From Rhodospirillales bacterium (GTDB lineage Bacteria > Pseudomonadota > Alphaproteobacteria > Acetobacterales > Acetobacteraceae): a DNA stretch of 48,868 nucleotides. The position numbers and the translations under genes are program-made. Positions 36,925 through 46,359 of the stretch are shown piece after piece; within the stretch, counting starts at the first letter, position 1; each line of letters begins with the position of its first letter. Below the pieces are notes generated by a model. That model was not told where the DNA came from. It searched no databases and saw nothing but the letters and a program-made list of their open reading frames with translations. Where the stretch lies: positions 1 to 48,868 of the forward strand of contig JAGWSV010000062.1 of NCBI GenBank assembly GCA_028869315.1. Reading direction: 5' to 3'.

Positions 36925-37407
36925 TCAGCGGCAGAACGAATGCTCCGCCTCCACGTCTTCCGCCAGTTCCATCGCCAAATTCTCCTTGATCAGCGCCAGC
37001 GCGTCGATCAGCGCATCGCGGCCGGCCGGATCGAAGCCGGCAAACGCAGCCGCCCGCACCTTCTGGTTGATCTGAACGATGCGCTCCACCACCGGCCGCG
37101 CCGCCTCGGTCAGCCATAACGTGCGCACCCGGCGATCGCTGCCATGGGGGCGCCGCTCGATCAGCCCTTCCTCGCACAACTTGTCGAGCATCCGCACCAG
37201 CGCGATCGGCTCCATATCGAGCAGGCCGGCGATCTCAGCCTGACTGACGCCTTCGCGGCGGGACACATGGAGCATCACCGCCGCCTGGCGGCGGGTGAGC
37301 GGCAGGCCGGTCTGACGGGCCCGGCGTTCGAATTGCCGTTTCAGCAGGCGTGACACATCCTGCACCAGAAAGCCGAACGTGCGGCCGACCGCCGGTTGTT
37401 CCGCCAT
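36925..37407 (-). CDS. MarR-family transcriptional regulator
   Basis: LTRRQAAVMLHVSRREGVSQAEIAGLLDMEPIALVRMLDKLCEEGLIERRPHGSDRRVRTLWLTEAARPVVERI. Start could be 37428. Confidence 0.92.
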   Translation of the reverse strand: MAEQPAVGRTFGFLVQDVSRLLKRQFERRARQTGLPLTRRQAAVMLHVSRREGVSQAEIAGLLDMEPIALVRMLDKLCEEGLIERRPHGSDRRVRTLWLTEAARPVVERIVQINQKVRAAAFAGFDPAGRDALIDALALIKENLAMELAEDVEAEHSFCR

Positions 37408-37417
37408 GCCAGACTCC

Positions 37418-40400
37418 CTATTCCGCACCCTGTCGTTCCGCCACCAGCTCGCCCGGCCGCTGGTCGGACAGCGCCTCCGCCACGTGCGACAGCCGCTGCG
37501 AGGTCCCCAGGCGGCGGCCGAGGCGTTCGAGATACAGGTAGATCACGGGCGTCGTGTACAAGGTCAACCACTGTGAAACCAGCAGTCCACCGATGATCGC
37601 GATACCGAGCGGCCGTCGCAACTCGGACCCGGCGCCATGGCCGAACGCGAGCGGCATGGCGCCGAACAAGGCGGAAAAGGTGGTCATCATGATCGGCCGG
37701 AAACGCAGCAGGCAGGCTTGATGGATCGCCTCCCGCGGGCTCAATCCGTCGTTGCGCTGCGCCTGCAAGGCGAAGTCGATCATCATGATCGCATTCTTCT
37801 TCACGATACCGATCAGCAGGATCATGCCGATGATGGCGATCACCGTGAGGTCGTAATGGAAAAGCATCAGCATGATCAACGTGCCCACGCCCGCCGAAGG
37901 AAGCGCGGACAGGATGGTGATCGGGTGAATATAGCTCTCGTAAAGAATGCCGAGCACGATATAGACTACCAGCACCGCGGCCGCGAGCAGCAGCGGCATC
38001 GAGGACAACGACGCCTGGAAGGCCTGTGCCGTGCCCTGGAAGGACCCGGTCAGGGTCGCCGGGATGTCGAGGCTTCGAGTCAGCCGATTGATGGCGTCGA
38101 CCGCTTGGCCCAAAGACTTGCCGGGCGCGAGGTTGAACGACAGCGTCACGGCCGGGAACTCACCCTGGTGGCTGACTGCGAGGGGCTCCAGCTTCCGGGT
38201 TAGGTGCGCGAACGCGGCCAATGGCACCTGGGCGCCGGTCGGCGACGAGACGTAGATCTCCGACAGCGCCTTCGGATCGTCGCGGAACTGCGGCGCCACC
38301 TCGAGGATGATTTTGTACTGGTTGGTCGACGTGTAGATCGTCGCGACCTGCCGCTGCCCGAAGGCATCGTACAGCGTCTGGTCGATCGCGTCGGGCGTCA
38401 GGCCCAGGCGAGACGCCGCGTCGCGGTCGATGTTGATCGCGATATGCGGAGCGGCGCTCTGCTGGTCGGATGCCACGTCCTGCAGCTCCGGCAACGTCCG
38501 CATCGCACGCTCCAGGATCGGCGCCCAGTGATCGAGCTCGCCCTGGTTCGTATCGGTCAGCGTGTACTGGTACTGGGTGCGGCTCAGGCGACCGCCCACA
38601 TTGATGTCCTGCCCAACCTGCATGTAGAATTTCGCGCCCTCCACCGCGGCAACCTTTGGTCGCAGGCGTTCCACCACCTGCGCTGCGGTCACATCGCGTT
38701 GGTCGAACGGCTTCAATTGCATGAACACGCGGGCGGTGTTCTCGGTCGGATTGTACGCGTAGGTGCCGCCGGTGGACAACACGGCGTGCATGGCCGGATC
38801 CTGCATGCAGATCGCGACGATCTCGTTCCGCAGCTTGTTGGTTTGTTCAAACGAGGCGTCCTGTCTCGTATCGACCTCGCCGAAGATGAACCCGGTATCC
38901 TGCTCCGGGAAAAACCCCTTCGGGATGGCAACGTAGAGATAGGCGGTCACCGCGATCAGTCCCAGCGTTGCGAGCAGCATCAGCGGCTGGTGACGGAACA
39001 CCCAGTTCAGGCCGCGATCATAGGCACGCAGCACCTGGTCGAAATACTGCTCCGTCTTCCGGTACAGCCAGCCGTGATGCTGTTCTTCCCGCCGCTTCAG
39101 GAACAAGGAGCATAGGACAGGAGTTAGCGTCAGCGATATGAAGGCCGAGGCGACCACCGCGACCGACACGGTGACCGCGAATTCCCGGAACAACCGGCCG
39201 ATGATGCCGCCCATGAAGAATAACGGGATGAAGACGGCGATCAACGAGAACGTGATGGAGACGATCGTAAAGCCGATCTGCCCCGCCCCGCGCAATGCCG
39301 CCCGGAACGGAAGTTCGCCCTGCTCGATGTAGCGCACGATGTTCTCGATCATCACGATCGCGTCGTCGACCACGAAGCCGACCGAGATCGTCAGCGCCAT
39401 CAGCGAAATATTGTCCAGGCTGAAGCCCGCACCGTACATCACCGCCACCGTCGCCAGGAGCGACAACGGCAACGCCAGGCTCGGGATGACGGTTGCCCAC
39501 ACACTGCGCAGAAAGATGAAAATCACCAATACCACCAGGCTCACGGTGATGGCCATGGTGACCTGCACGTCGTGTACGCCGGCTCGGATCAGCAAGGAGC
39601 GATCGGACATCAGCCTGACATGCACATCGGGCGGGATCGCCGCCTCCAGCTTCGGCAGCATCTTCTTGATCCGGTCGACCAGCTCGATCGTGTTGGCACC
39701 GGCGGCACGCTGGATGGCGATGCCTTCGGCCGGCCGGTTGTCGAACCACGCGCCGACATAAAGATTCTGGACGGAGTTGATCGCCTCGCCGACGTCCTTG
39801 ATCCGTACCGGGGCGCCATTCTTGTAGGCGATGATGACGTTGGCGAATTGCCCCGCATCGAGGATCTGGTCGTTGGCGTCCAGCGAGATCGCCGTGTGCG
39901 GCCCCTCGATATCGCCCTTCGGCTCGTTGACCGTCGAGGCGACCAGGGCGCTGCGCACGTTCTCGAGGCCCAGTCCACGCGCGGCGAGCTCGCCCGGATT
40001 GATCTCGATGCGGGCGCTATACTGCTTCTGGCCGAACACCCCGACCTGGGACACCCCCGGCACGGTCGACAGCTGCTGCGCCAGGATCGTATAGGCGTAG
40101 CTGTCCAGCTTGTAGGCCGGCACTGCATCCGAGTAGACGGCGTAGATCAGCACCGGAAAATTCCCCGGGTTGACCTTCTTGTAGGTAGGCGGACCCGGCA
40201 TGTCCTTTGGCAGCACGCCGCTCGCGGCGTTGATCGCGGTCTGCACGTCCGCCGCCGCGCCGTCGATCTTGCGCGCGAGGTCGAATTGCAGGGTGATCGT
40301 GGTGGTGCCCGTGCCGCTGAGCGAAGTCATCTGCGCCAGCCCCGGGATCGACGTGAACTGCTGCTCCAGCGGCGTTGCGATCGCCGAGGCCATGGTGGAC

Positions 40401-40567
40401 GGGCTGGCCCCCGGATAGCTGGCAGTGACGGTGATGGTGGGGAAATCGACGTTCGGCAGCGCCGCGACCGGCAGCAGCGAATAGGCCACCACGCCGAACA
40501 CCAGGATGCCGAGCATCAGCAGCGAGGTCGCGATCGGGCGGCGGATGAACGGTTCGGAAATGCTCAT
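37418..40567 (-). CDS. RND multidrug efflux permease (MdtB/C/AcrB-like)
   Basis: MSISEPFIRRPIATSLLMLGILVFGVVAYSLLPVAALPNVDFPTITVTASYPGASPSTMA; ISVGFVVDDAIVMIENI; GIVKKNAIMMIDFALQA. ATGA overlap with the adaptor gene. Confidence 0.95.
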   Translation of the reverse strand: MSISEPFIRRPIATSLLMLGILVFGVVAYSLLPVAALPNVDFPTITVTASYPGASPSTMASAIATPLEQQFTSIPGLAQMTSLSGTGTTTITLQFDLARKIDGAAADVQTAINAASGVLPKDMPGPPTYKKVNPGNFPVLIYAVYSDAVPAYKLDSYAYTILAQQLSTVPGVSQVGVFGQKQYSARIEINPGELAARGLGLENVRSALVASTVNEPKGDIEGPHTAISLDANDQILDAGQFANVIIAYKNGAPVRIKDVGEAINSVQNLYVGAWFDNRPAEGIAIQRAAGANTIELVDRIKKMLPKLEAAIPPDVHVRLMSDRSLLIRAGVHDVQVTMAITVSLVVLVIFIFLRSVWATVIPSLALPLSLLATVAVMYGAGFSLDNISLMALTISVGFVVDDAIVMIENIVRYIEQGELPFRAALRGAGQIGFTIVSITFSLIAVFIPLFFMGGIIGRLFREFAVTVSVAVVASAFISLTLTPVLCSLFLKRREEQHHGWLYRKTEQYFDQVLRAYDRGLNWVFRHQPLMLLATLGLIAVTAYLYVAIPKGFFPEQDTGFIFGEVDTRQDASFEQTNKLRNEIVAICMQDPAMHAVLSTGGTYAYNPTENTARVFMQLKPFDQRDVTAAQVVERLRPKVAAVEGAKFYMQVGQDINVGGRLSRTQYQYTLTDTNQGELDHWAPILERAMRTLPELQDVASDQQSAAPHIAINIDRDAASRLGLTPDAIDQTLYDAFGQRQVATIYTSTNQYKIILEVAPQFRDDPKALSEIYVSSPTGAQVPLAAFAHLTRKLEPLAVSHQGEFPAVTLSFNLAPGKSLGQAVDAINRLTRSLDIPATLTGSFQGTAQAFQASLSSMPLLLAAAVLVVYIVLGILYESYIHPITILSALPSAGVGTLIMLMLFHYDLTVIAIIGMILLIGIVKKNAIMMIDFALQAQRNDGLSPREAIHQACLLRFRPIMMTTFSALFGAMPLAFGHGAGSELRRPLGIAIIGGLLVSQWLTLYTTPVIYLYLERLGRRLGTSQRLSHVAEALSDQRPGELVAERQGAE

Positions 40568-41730
40568 GAGCGGCGCGGTTCGGTCTGTCGGCTTGCCGAT
40601 TTCGCGGCGTGGCCCCGCCGCAGCGTCACTCTCGCCCCTTCGGTAAGCCCGAACTGTCCCTCGACGACAACCTGCTGGCCGACCTTCAAACCCGCGGTGA
40701 TCGCCGCGGTGCCGTTCTGCACGTCGGCGACCGTGACGATTTGCCGCGTGACCGTGTCGTCGCGGCCGATGACATAGACGTAGTCGCCGTCCGGCCCCTG
40801 CTGCAGCGCCTGGGACGGCACGGTTGCCACATCGCGGCGTACCCGCAGCACCAGCCGGGCGGTGACGAATTCGCCGGGCCACAGCCGCTCGTCGCGATTG
40901 GGGAACCGTGCCTTCAGACGGATGGTGCCGGTGGCCTGGCTGATCATGTTGTCGATCAAGGTTAGCTTGCCTTGCCCAAGCCGGGTCCTGCCATCGGCGC
41001 CGAACGCGATCACGGACAGCGGCGCACGCTGCTGGTAACGGCGGACCTCATCGAGCGCGTTCTGTGGCAGGGTGAAGCTGACGGAAATAGGTTTGATCTG
41101 CGTGATGATCACCAGCGGCGTGTTGTTGGCCACCTGCAGCAGGTTGCCGATATCCACCAGTTGCGCGCCGGTGCGGCCATCGATCGGCGAGCGGATGTCG
41201 GTATAGCCGAGGTTGAGCGCCGCGGTGTCGATCTGCGCCTGGTCGCCTTCGATCGCGGCCTGCAGCTGTGCGACGAGGCCGCGCTGGTCGTCATAGCTCT
41301 GTCGGGTCTGAAAGCCGCGGCCGACCAGCGACGCATAGCGCGCAAGATCGGCCTTGGCGGTGACAAGCTGGGCCTGGTCCTTGGCCTTTGCCGCAACCGC
41401 CTGTTCGAGCGCAGCCCGGTAGGGGCGAGGGTCGATCTGGAACAGGAGATCGCCCTGCTTCACCTCCTGGCCCTCCGTAAAAGCCACTTTGACGATCGGC
41501 CCGCCAACACGGGTCTCGATGGTCACGGTGTTGAAGGCCTGGACCGTGCCGATGCCGTTCAGATACACTGGCATGTCGTGCGCCGTGACGACACCGGGCG
41601 TAACGGGGACAGCGGGCCGTGCGGTCTGCGCCGTGGCGTGCGGGACGCCGCCATACAAGCTCAGCCGCCACGCCAGAGCCCCCGCCAGCAGCACCAGCAG
41701 GCACAGCCTGCCCAGCCAACGCTTCGTCAT
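40564..41730 (-). CDS. RND efflux periplasmic adaptor (MdtA-like)
   Basis: HlyD-family motifs (VETRVGGPIVKVAFTEGQEVKQGDLLFQIDPRPY...DIRSPIDGRTGAQLVDIGNLLQ...VPSQALQQGPDGDYVYVI). Confidence 0.93.
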   Translation of the reverse strand: MTKRWLGRLCLLVLLAGALAWRLSLYGGVPHATAQTARPAVPVTPGVVTAHDMPVYLNGIGTVQAFNTVTIETRVGGPIVKVAFTEGQEVKQGDLLFQIDPRPYRAALEQAVAAKAKDQAQLVTAKADLARYASLVGRGFQTRQSYDDQRGLVAQLQAAIEGDQAQIDTAALNLGYTDIRSPIDGRTGAQLVDIGNLLQVANNTPLVIITQIKPISVSFTLPQNALDEVRRYQQRAPLSVIAFGADGRTRLGQGKLTLIDNMISQATGTIRLKARFPNRDERLWPGEFVTARLVLRVRRDVATVPSQALQQGPDGDYVYVIGRDDTVTRQIVTVADVQNGTAAITAGLKVGQQVVVEGQFGLTEGARVTLRRGHAAKSASRQTEPRRS

Positions 41731-41852
41731 CGCCCGTCCTTCTCGCAGTCGCGGCGTCGCATCGCACGGGGCCCATCGCCCTTCGCCATCCGTGCCGCAC
41801 GTCGACGCGTGCGCCACGCCAGGTTTTCGGCAGGCTGCGCACCTTATACGAG

Positions 41853-41872
41853 GTCTGTCATAGACGATCTAT
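41853..41872. promoter_or_regulatory. Overlapping inverted repeats in RND operon promoter region
   Basis: GTCT-N5-AGAC (41853-41865) and ATAGA-CGA-TCTAT (41860-41872), next to a minus-strand TATAAG (41844-41849). Confidence 0.4.
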
Positions 41873-42104
41873 ATGAACCGGATGGCGCCGCAGCGCCGCG
41901 CTCTGCCGGTCTCTCGCAAGTAGCCCCGCCGGCGGCGCTCCTCCAACCGGCCGCCCCACCTGGCCCTGGATTACACCGACACTGCGGGGCGCCGCCCAGG
42001 ATGCGCTCGGGCGGAATGGGGAACCGCTTCGCGGGTTCGGCGCCCTGCCAGGGGCTTGCGCGGGGTGGCCCGAGAGTCTAGGTAACGCCCGCCGCTCGTC
42101 CGGC

Positions 42105-42179
<75 letters not shown>

Positions 42180-42336
42180 GCCAGCCGTTCCGACGGCGCC
42201 GCCGCGCTCTGTCGCACCCGGCGGCCCCATTTTCATGCCCTCTGGACGCGCGCCGTTTCGAAGGCGCCCTCCCTTCGTGATCCGGGCCGGACACCGCGTT
42301 GCGGTCCCCTGCCCGGCCCCGAACCGTGCGCCGCCG

Positions 42337-43512
42337 TTATGCATTCCCCGCCAGGTAGTCGATCGCCGCTTGCACGCCGCCGGACCGATGCGGGACGCCC
42401 GCCGCACGCAGCCCCATCTCCACCCCGCCCAAGGTGCCGAGCAGCTGCAGATCCCCGAAATCGCCCAGATGGCCGATGCGGAACACGCGGTCCTTCAGGA
42501 TGCCGAGCCCGTTGCCCAGGCTCATGTTGAACTTATCCAGGATCGTCGCCCGCAGGGCGTCGGCGCTATGGCCCGGCGGCAGCCGCACCGCGGTCAGCGA
42601 TGAAGAATAGTGCCGCGGATCGGCGCATTGGATCTCGAGGCCCCAGGCGCGCACCGCACGGCGCGTCGCCTCGGCGTGGCGGTCGTGGCGGGCGAACACG
42701 TTGGACAGCCCCTCCTCCAGCAGCATCTGCACCGCCGCATGCAGCCCGAACAGCAGGTTGGTGCCGGGGGTGTAGGGGAAGTAGCCGGTCTTGTTCGCCT
42801 CCAGCATCGGCCGCCAGTCCCAGTAGCTGCGCGGCAGCTTCGCTTGCTCGGCCGCCACCAGCGCCTTGGCGCTGACCGCGTTGAACGACAGGCCAGGCGG
42901 CAGCATCAAGCCCTTCTGCGAGCCGGCCACCGTCACGTCCACCTTCCATTCGTCGTGCCGGTAGTCGATCGAGGCCAGTGACGAGATGGTATCGACCAGC
43001 AGCAGCGCCGGATGGCCGGCCGCGTCGATCGCCGCCCGCACCTCGTCGATCCGGCTGGTGCAGCCGGTGGAGGTCTCGTTATGCACCACGCACACCGCCT
43101 TGATGCGGTGCTGCGCGTCGCCGGAGAGCGCCTCTCCGATCGCCGCCGGATCGGCGCCGCGGCGCCAGTCGGTGTCGAGGAAGATCGGCGTCAGGCCGAG
43201 CCGGCTTGCCATGTCGTTCCATAGGGTGGCGAACCAGCCCGTCCGGCACATCAGCACGCTGTCGCCGGGCGAGAGGGTGTTGGTCAGCGCCGCCTCCCAC
43301 GCGCCGGTGCCGGAGGCGGGATAGATCACCACCGGTCCCGCGGTCTGGAAGATCTTCCTGAGATCGGCGAGCAGGTCTCGCCCCATCGCGCCGAAGGCCG
43401 GTCCGCGATGGTCGATCGTCGGCTGGTCGATCGCGCGCAACACCCGGTCCGGCACGTTGGTGGGGCCCGGGATCTGCAGGAAGTGACGACCGGCGTGATG
43501 GGTGTGGGACAT
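42337..43512 (-). CDS. Alanine/serine-glyoxylate aminotransferase family protein
   Basis: FLQIPGPTNVPDRVLRAIDQPTIDHRGPAF; YPASGTGAWEAALTNTLSPGD; LLLVDTISSLASIDYRHDEWKVDVTVAGSQKGLMLPPGL (PLP lysine). Confidence 0.92.
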   Translation of the reverse strand: MSHTHHAGRHFLQIPGPTNVPDRVLRAIDQPTIDHRGPAFGAMGRDLLADLRKIFQTAGPVVIYPASGTGAWEAALTNTLSPGDSVLMCRTGWFATLWNDMASRLGLTPIFLDTDWRRGADPAAIGEALSGDAQHRIKAVCVVHNETSTGCTSRIDEVRAAIDAAGHPALLLVDTISSLASIDYRHDEWKVDVTVAGSQKGLMLPPGLSFNAVSAKALVAAEQAKLPRSYWDWRPMLEANKTGYFPYTPGTNLLFGLHAAVQMLLEEGLSNVFARHDRHAEATRRAVRAWGLEIQCADPRHYSSSLTAVRLPPGHSADALRATILDKFNMSLGNGLGILKDRVFRIGHLGDFGDLQLLGTLGGVEMGLRAAGVPHRSGGVQAAIDYLAGNA

Positions 43513-43560
43513 GCGGACGGGCTTTCGGCTGGGGTGAAACGGGATCGGGCGGCGCAGGGA

Positions 43561-44256
43561 TCAAGTGGCGTAGGGATCGGGCGCGCCGAGCGCGGCCAGG
43601 ATGATGGCCGCGGTACGCTGATAGTGCCGGCGCAGCAGCCGCGCGGCGTGGTCGGCATCCGGCCCGAGCGCGGCACGGGCGAGCGCTTCGTGCTCGGCCT
43701 GGGCATCGCGGCCGGGATAGGCGGCGCCCATCGCGAGCGCCCGGTAGCGCCGGAACTGCTGGTTCAGGGTCTCCCCGAACCCGGCGATCCAGCGCGATCC
43801 GGCCCCGCCGATCAGGGCGGCATGGAACGCGGCGTGCTGACGCTCCCATTCCGGATTTTCCCGGAACACGGCGTCGGTGGCCGAATTCGGGGTACGCGCC
43901 AGGCGATGGGCGGCGAGCAGCAGCCCCTCCTCCCAGTCCGGGAGGCGGGTCTGCATGGAACGGCGCAGCGCGGCTTCCTCGATCAGGCAGCGCGTGTCGG
44001 TGAGTTCGATCAGATCGGCGGGGCTGACCTCGGCGGCGGAGAAGCCCCGCTGCTCCGCCAGGGTGGCGAGCCCCTCCGCGGCCAGTCGGTTGAGCGCTTC
44101 GCGGGCCGGCGTGGGGCCGACCTTGTAGCGGTCGGCGACGAACTCCACCGGCAGGCGGGCACCGGGCGGGATGGCGCAACTCAGGATGTCCGCCCGCAGG
44201 CGCTCATAGGCCGCAGCGGCTTTGGTGCGGGGCGATGGGGGCGTGAGATGGGTCAT
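43561..44256 (-). CDS. GntR-family transcriptional regulator (FCD-type)
   Basis: AYERLRADILSCAIPPGARLPVEFVADRYKVGPTPAREALNRLAAEGLATLAEQRGFSAAEVS wHTH; acidic helical effector domain. Confidence 0.92.
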   Translation of the reverse strand: MTHLTPPSPRTKAAAAYERLRADILSCAIPPGARLPVEFVADRYKVGPTPAREALNRLAAEGLATLAEQRGFSAAEVSPADLIELTDTRCLIEEAALRRSMQTRLPDWEEGLLLAAHRLARTPNSATDAVFRENPEWERQHAAFHAALIGGAGSRWIAGFGETLNQQFRRYRALAMGAAYPGRDAQAEHEALARAALGPDADHAARLLRRHYQRTAAIILAALGAPDPYAT

Positions 44257-44395
44257 GACCTGTCGGCAGGATTATCGAGGATCAGACCGTGGTCAAGAAT
44301 ATTATCGATTTTCTGGCACATCCCCGGGCCACGACCGGTCGCCATGACCGGCCGCTCCCGCCCGTGGTCGCCGACGAAACCACACGGACGCAGCC

Positions 44396-44447
44396 GCGCG
44401 CGCCAAACGCGCAACGCACCTGCGCGCGCCAGACGCGCGACGCGCCT
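44396..44447 (+). repeat. Tandem imperfect 26-bp repeat, two copies
   Basis: GCGCGCGCCAAACGCGCAACGCACCT followed by GCGCGCGCCAGACGCGCGACGCGCCT, 23/26 identical. Confidence 0.75.
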
Positions 44448-44556
44448 GGCCCACGCAACGCCGCCCGCGACGTCGCGCCCGGCGGCGATCACCATACCGC
44501 CACGACGGCGCGATGCAATCGTTGGCATCGATGCGGCAAGATCCACGTGCCGGTAT

Positions 44557-44601
44557 CGGTATACCAGAATCGGTCTATCTATCCGTATACAAGTATCGAT
44601 A
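44557..44601. promoter_or_regulatory. Candidate GntR operator cluster
   Basis: cGGTATACCag (44557-44567), cGTATACAAGTAT (44584-44596), TATCGATA (44594-44601) in the divergent GntR/APC permease intergenic region. Confidence 0.6.
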
Positions 44602-44704
44602 TGCGAGTATGGTTTGTCCGCGACTCCGACTTCCTGTCCGCGGCGACGCGCGGCATTCGGCCTTCCGACGATCGAGGGAAGCCCAAAGCACAAAGGAGGA
44701 CATC

Positions 44705-46306
44705 ATGGCAGAAGTCTCTGGTCCGGAAACGTCCGGCACGCTGCGGCGCGACGCGCGGATCATCGGGCTGCTGTTCGCAAGCACCACCAGCATGATCGGC
44801 TCGGGATGGCTGTTCGGCGCCTACCACGCCTCGCGCATCGCCGGCCCGCTGAGCATCTGGAGCTGGGTCGTCGGGGCCGTGATCATCATGCTGATCGCGC
44901 TCTGTTTCGCCGAACTGGCGGTGCTGTTCCCCCGCAGCGGCGCGCTCGTGCACATGAGCCACGCAAGCCACGGCGAAGGGCTGGGCCGCATCTGGGGCTG
45001 GATGCTGTTTCTCGCCTATGTCCCGGTGCCAGCGGTCGAGGCGGAGGCGATCGTCACCTACGCCAACAACTATCTTCCGTATTTCATCCAGCCGCACAGC
45101 ACCGGCCTGCTGACGGTGACCGGCTTCGTGGTCTGCGCGCTGCTGCTGGGCGTACTCGCGTTGCTGAACCTGCTTGCCGTACGAATGTTGCTGAATGTCA
45201 ACTCTACCATCACCTGGTGGAAGATCGCGGTGCCCATCCTGACCATCGTGGTGCTGATCGCGGCCAGTTCGCACTGGAACGTCTGGGCGGTGGACCCGCA
45301 CAGCTACCATTTCTCCGGCATCTTCACCGCGCTGCCGGCGGCCGGGATCGTGTTCAGCTATCTCGGTTTCCGCACCGCGATCGATCTCGGCGGCGAAAGC
45401 TCCAACCCGGCGCGGCACATCCCGATGGCGGTGATCGGATCGGTGCTGCTGTCGGCGGCGATCTACATCCTGCTGCAGGTGGCGTTCCTGATGGCGCTGA
45501 GCCCGGCCGACCTCGCGCATGGCTGGGCGAAGCTGAGCTTCACCGGGGAAGCAGGACCGTTCGCCGGCCTCGCCGCGACGCTCGGCATCGGCTGGATGGC
45601 GACCCTGCTCTATATCGACGCCTATATCTCCCCCGGCGGCACCGGCCTCATGTACGTGACCGGCGGCTCGCGGATCCTGTATGCGGTGGGCGAGATGAAC
45701 GCCGGGCCGCGCTGGCTCATGGTGCTGAACGCGGCCAAGGCGCCCTGGCTCTCGGTCGTGCTGATGTGGGTGGTCGGGATCCTGTTCCTGCTGCCGTTCC
45801 CGGCCTGGCAGCTGATGGTGAACTACATCACCTCGATCACGGTGCTGACCTACGGGCTCGGGCCGATCGTGCTGCTTGTGCTGCGCCGCAACCAGCCGGA
45901 CCTGCACCGGCCGTTCCGGCTGGGGGGGGCCGGGGTCCTGGCGCCGATCGCGTTCATCTGCAGCAACTGGATCATCTACTGGACCGGGTTCACCACGAAC
46001 TCGTTCCTGTTCCTGCTCGTCGGCGGGGGGTTCGTGTTGTACGCGTTGTACTTCCATCTCATTGCCAAGAAGCCGGCGGCGGAGTTCGGCTGGCGCTATA
46101 TCGGCTGGCTGCTGCCGTGGTTCGGCGGCATGTGGGTGCTCTCAGCGCTGGGCGACGTCGGCGACGGGATGGGCCTGCTCAGCTTCTGGCCGGGCGTCAT
46201 TCTGGTCGCGCTCTGGAGCCTGGTGGTGATCGCGCTTGCCATGCGCTCGGCGCTGCCGGCCGAAGACACGGCCGAAATCATGATCCGGATGGAGCGTTTC
46301 GGCTGA
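44705..46306 (+). CDS. APC-family amino acid permease
   Basis: IGLLFASTTSMIGSGWLFGAYHASRIAGPLSIWSWVVGAVIIMLIALCFAEL; GIVFSYLGFRTAIDLGGES; multi-TM. AGGAGG RBS before 44705. Confidence 0.92.
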   Translation: MAEVSGPETSGTLRRDARIIGLLFASTTSMIGSGWLFGAYHASRIAGPLSIWSWVVGAVIIMLIALCFAELAVLFPRSGALVHMSHASHGEGLGRIWGWMLFLAYVPVPAVEAEAIVTYANNYLPYFIQPHSTGLLTVTGFVVCALLLGVLALLNLLAVRMLLNVNSTITWWKIAVPILTIVVLIAASSHWNVWAVDPHSYHFSGIFTALPAAGIVFSYLGFRTAIDLGGESSNPARHIPMAVIGSVLLSAAIYILLQVAFLMALSPADLAHGWAKLSFTGEAGPFAGLAATLGIGWMATLLYIDAYISPGGTGLMYVTGGSRILYAVGEMNAGPRWLMVLNAAKAPWLSVVLMWVVGILFLLPFPAWQLMVNYITSITVLTYGLGPIVLLVLRRNQPDLHRPFRLGGAGVLAPIAFICSNWIIYWTGFTTNSFLFLLVGGGFVLYALYFHLIAKKPAAEFGWRYIGWLLPWFGGMWVLSALGDVGDGMGLLSFWPGVILVALWSLVVIALAMRSALPAEDTAEIMIRMERFG

Positions 46307-46312
46307 GCGACC

Positions 46313-46359
46313 TCGCCCGCTGCCGGCGGTCGGCTCAGCCGACCACCGGCAGCGGGCGA
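46313..46359. terminator. Near-perfect 22-nt-arm hairpin between convergent genes; loop is the methylase stop codon
   Basis: TCGCCCGCTGCCGGCGGTCGGC-TCA-GCCGACCACCGGCAGCGGGCGA, 21/22 pairs; TCA (46335-46337) is the minus-strand TGA stop. Confidence 0.8.

Noticed and set aside
44579-46057. 492-aa minus-strand ORF opposite the APC permease
   Set aside because: Shadow ORF (H/Q/R/D-rich); the plus-strand permease has clear TM segments and an RBS.
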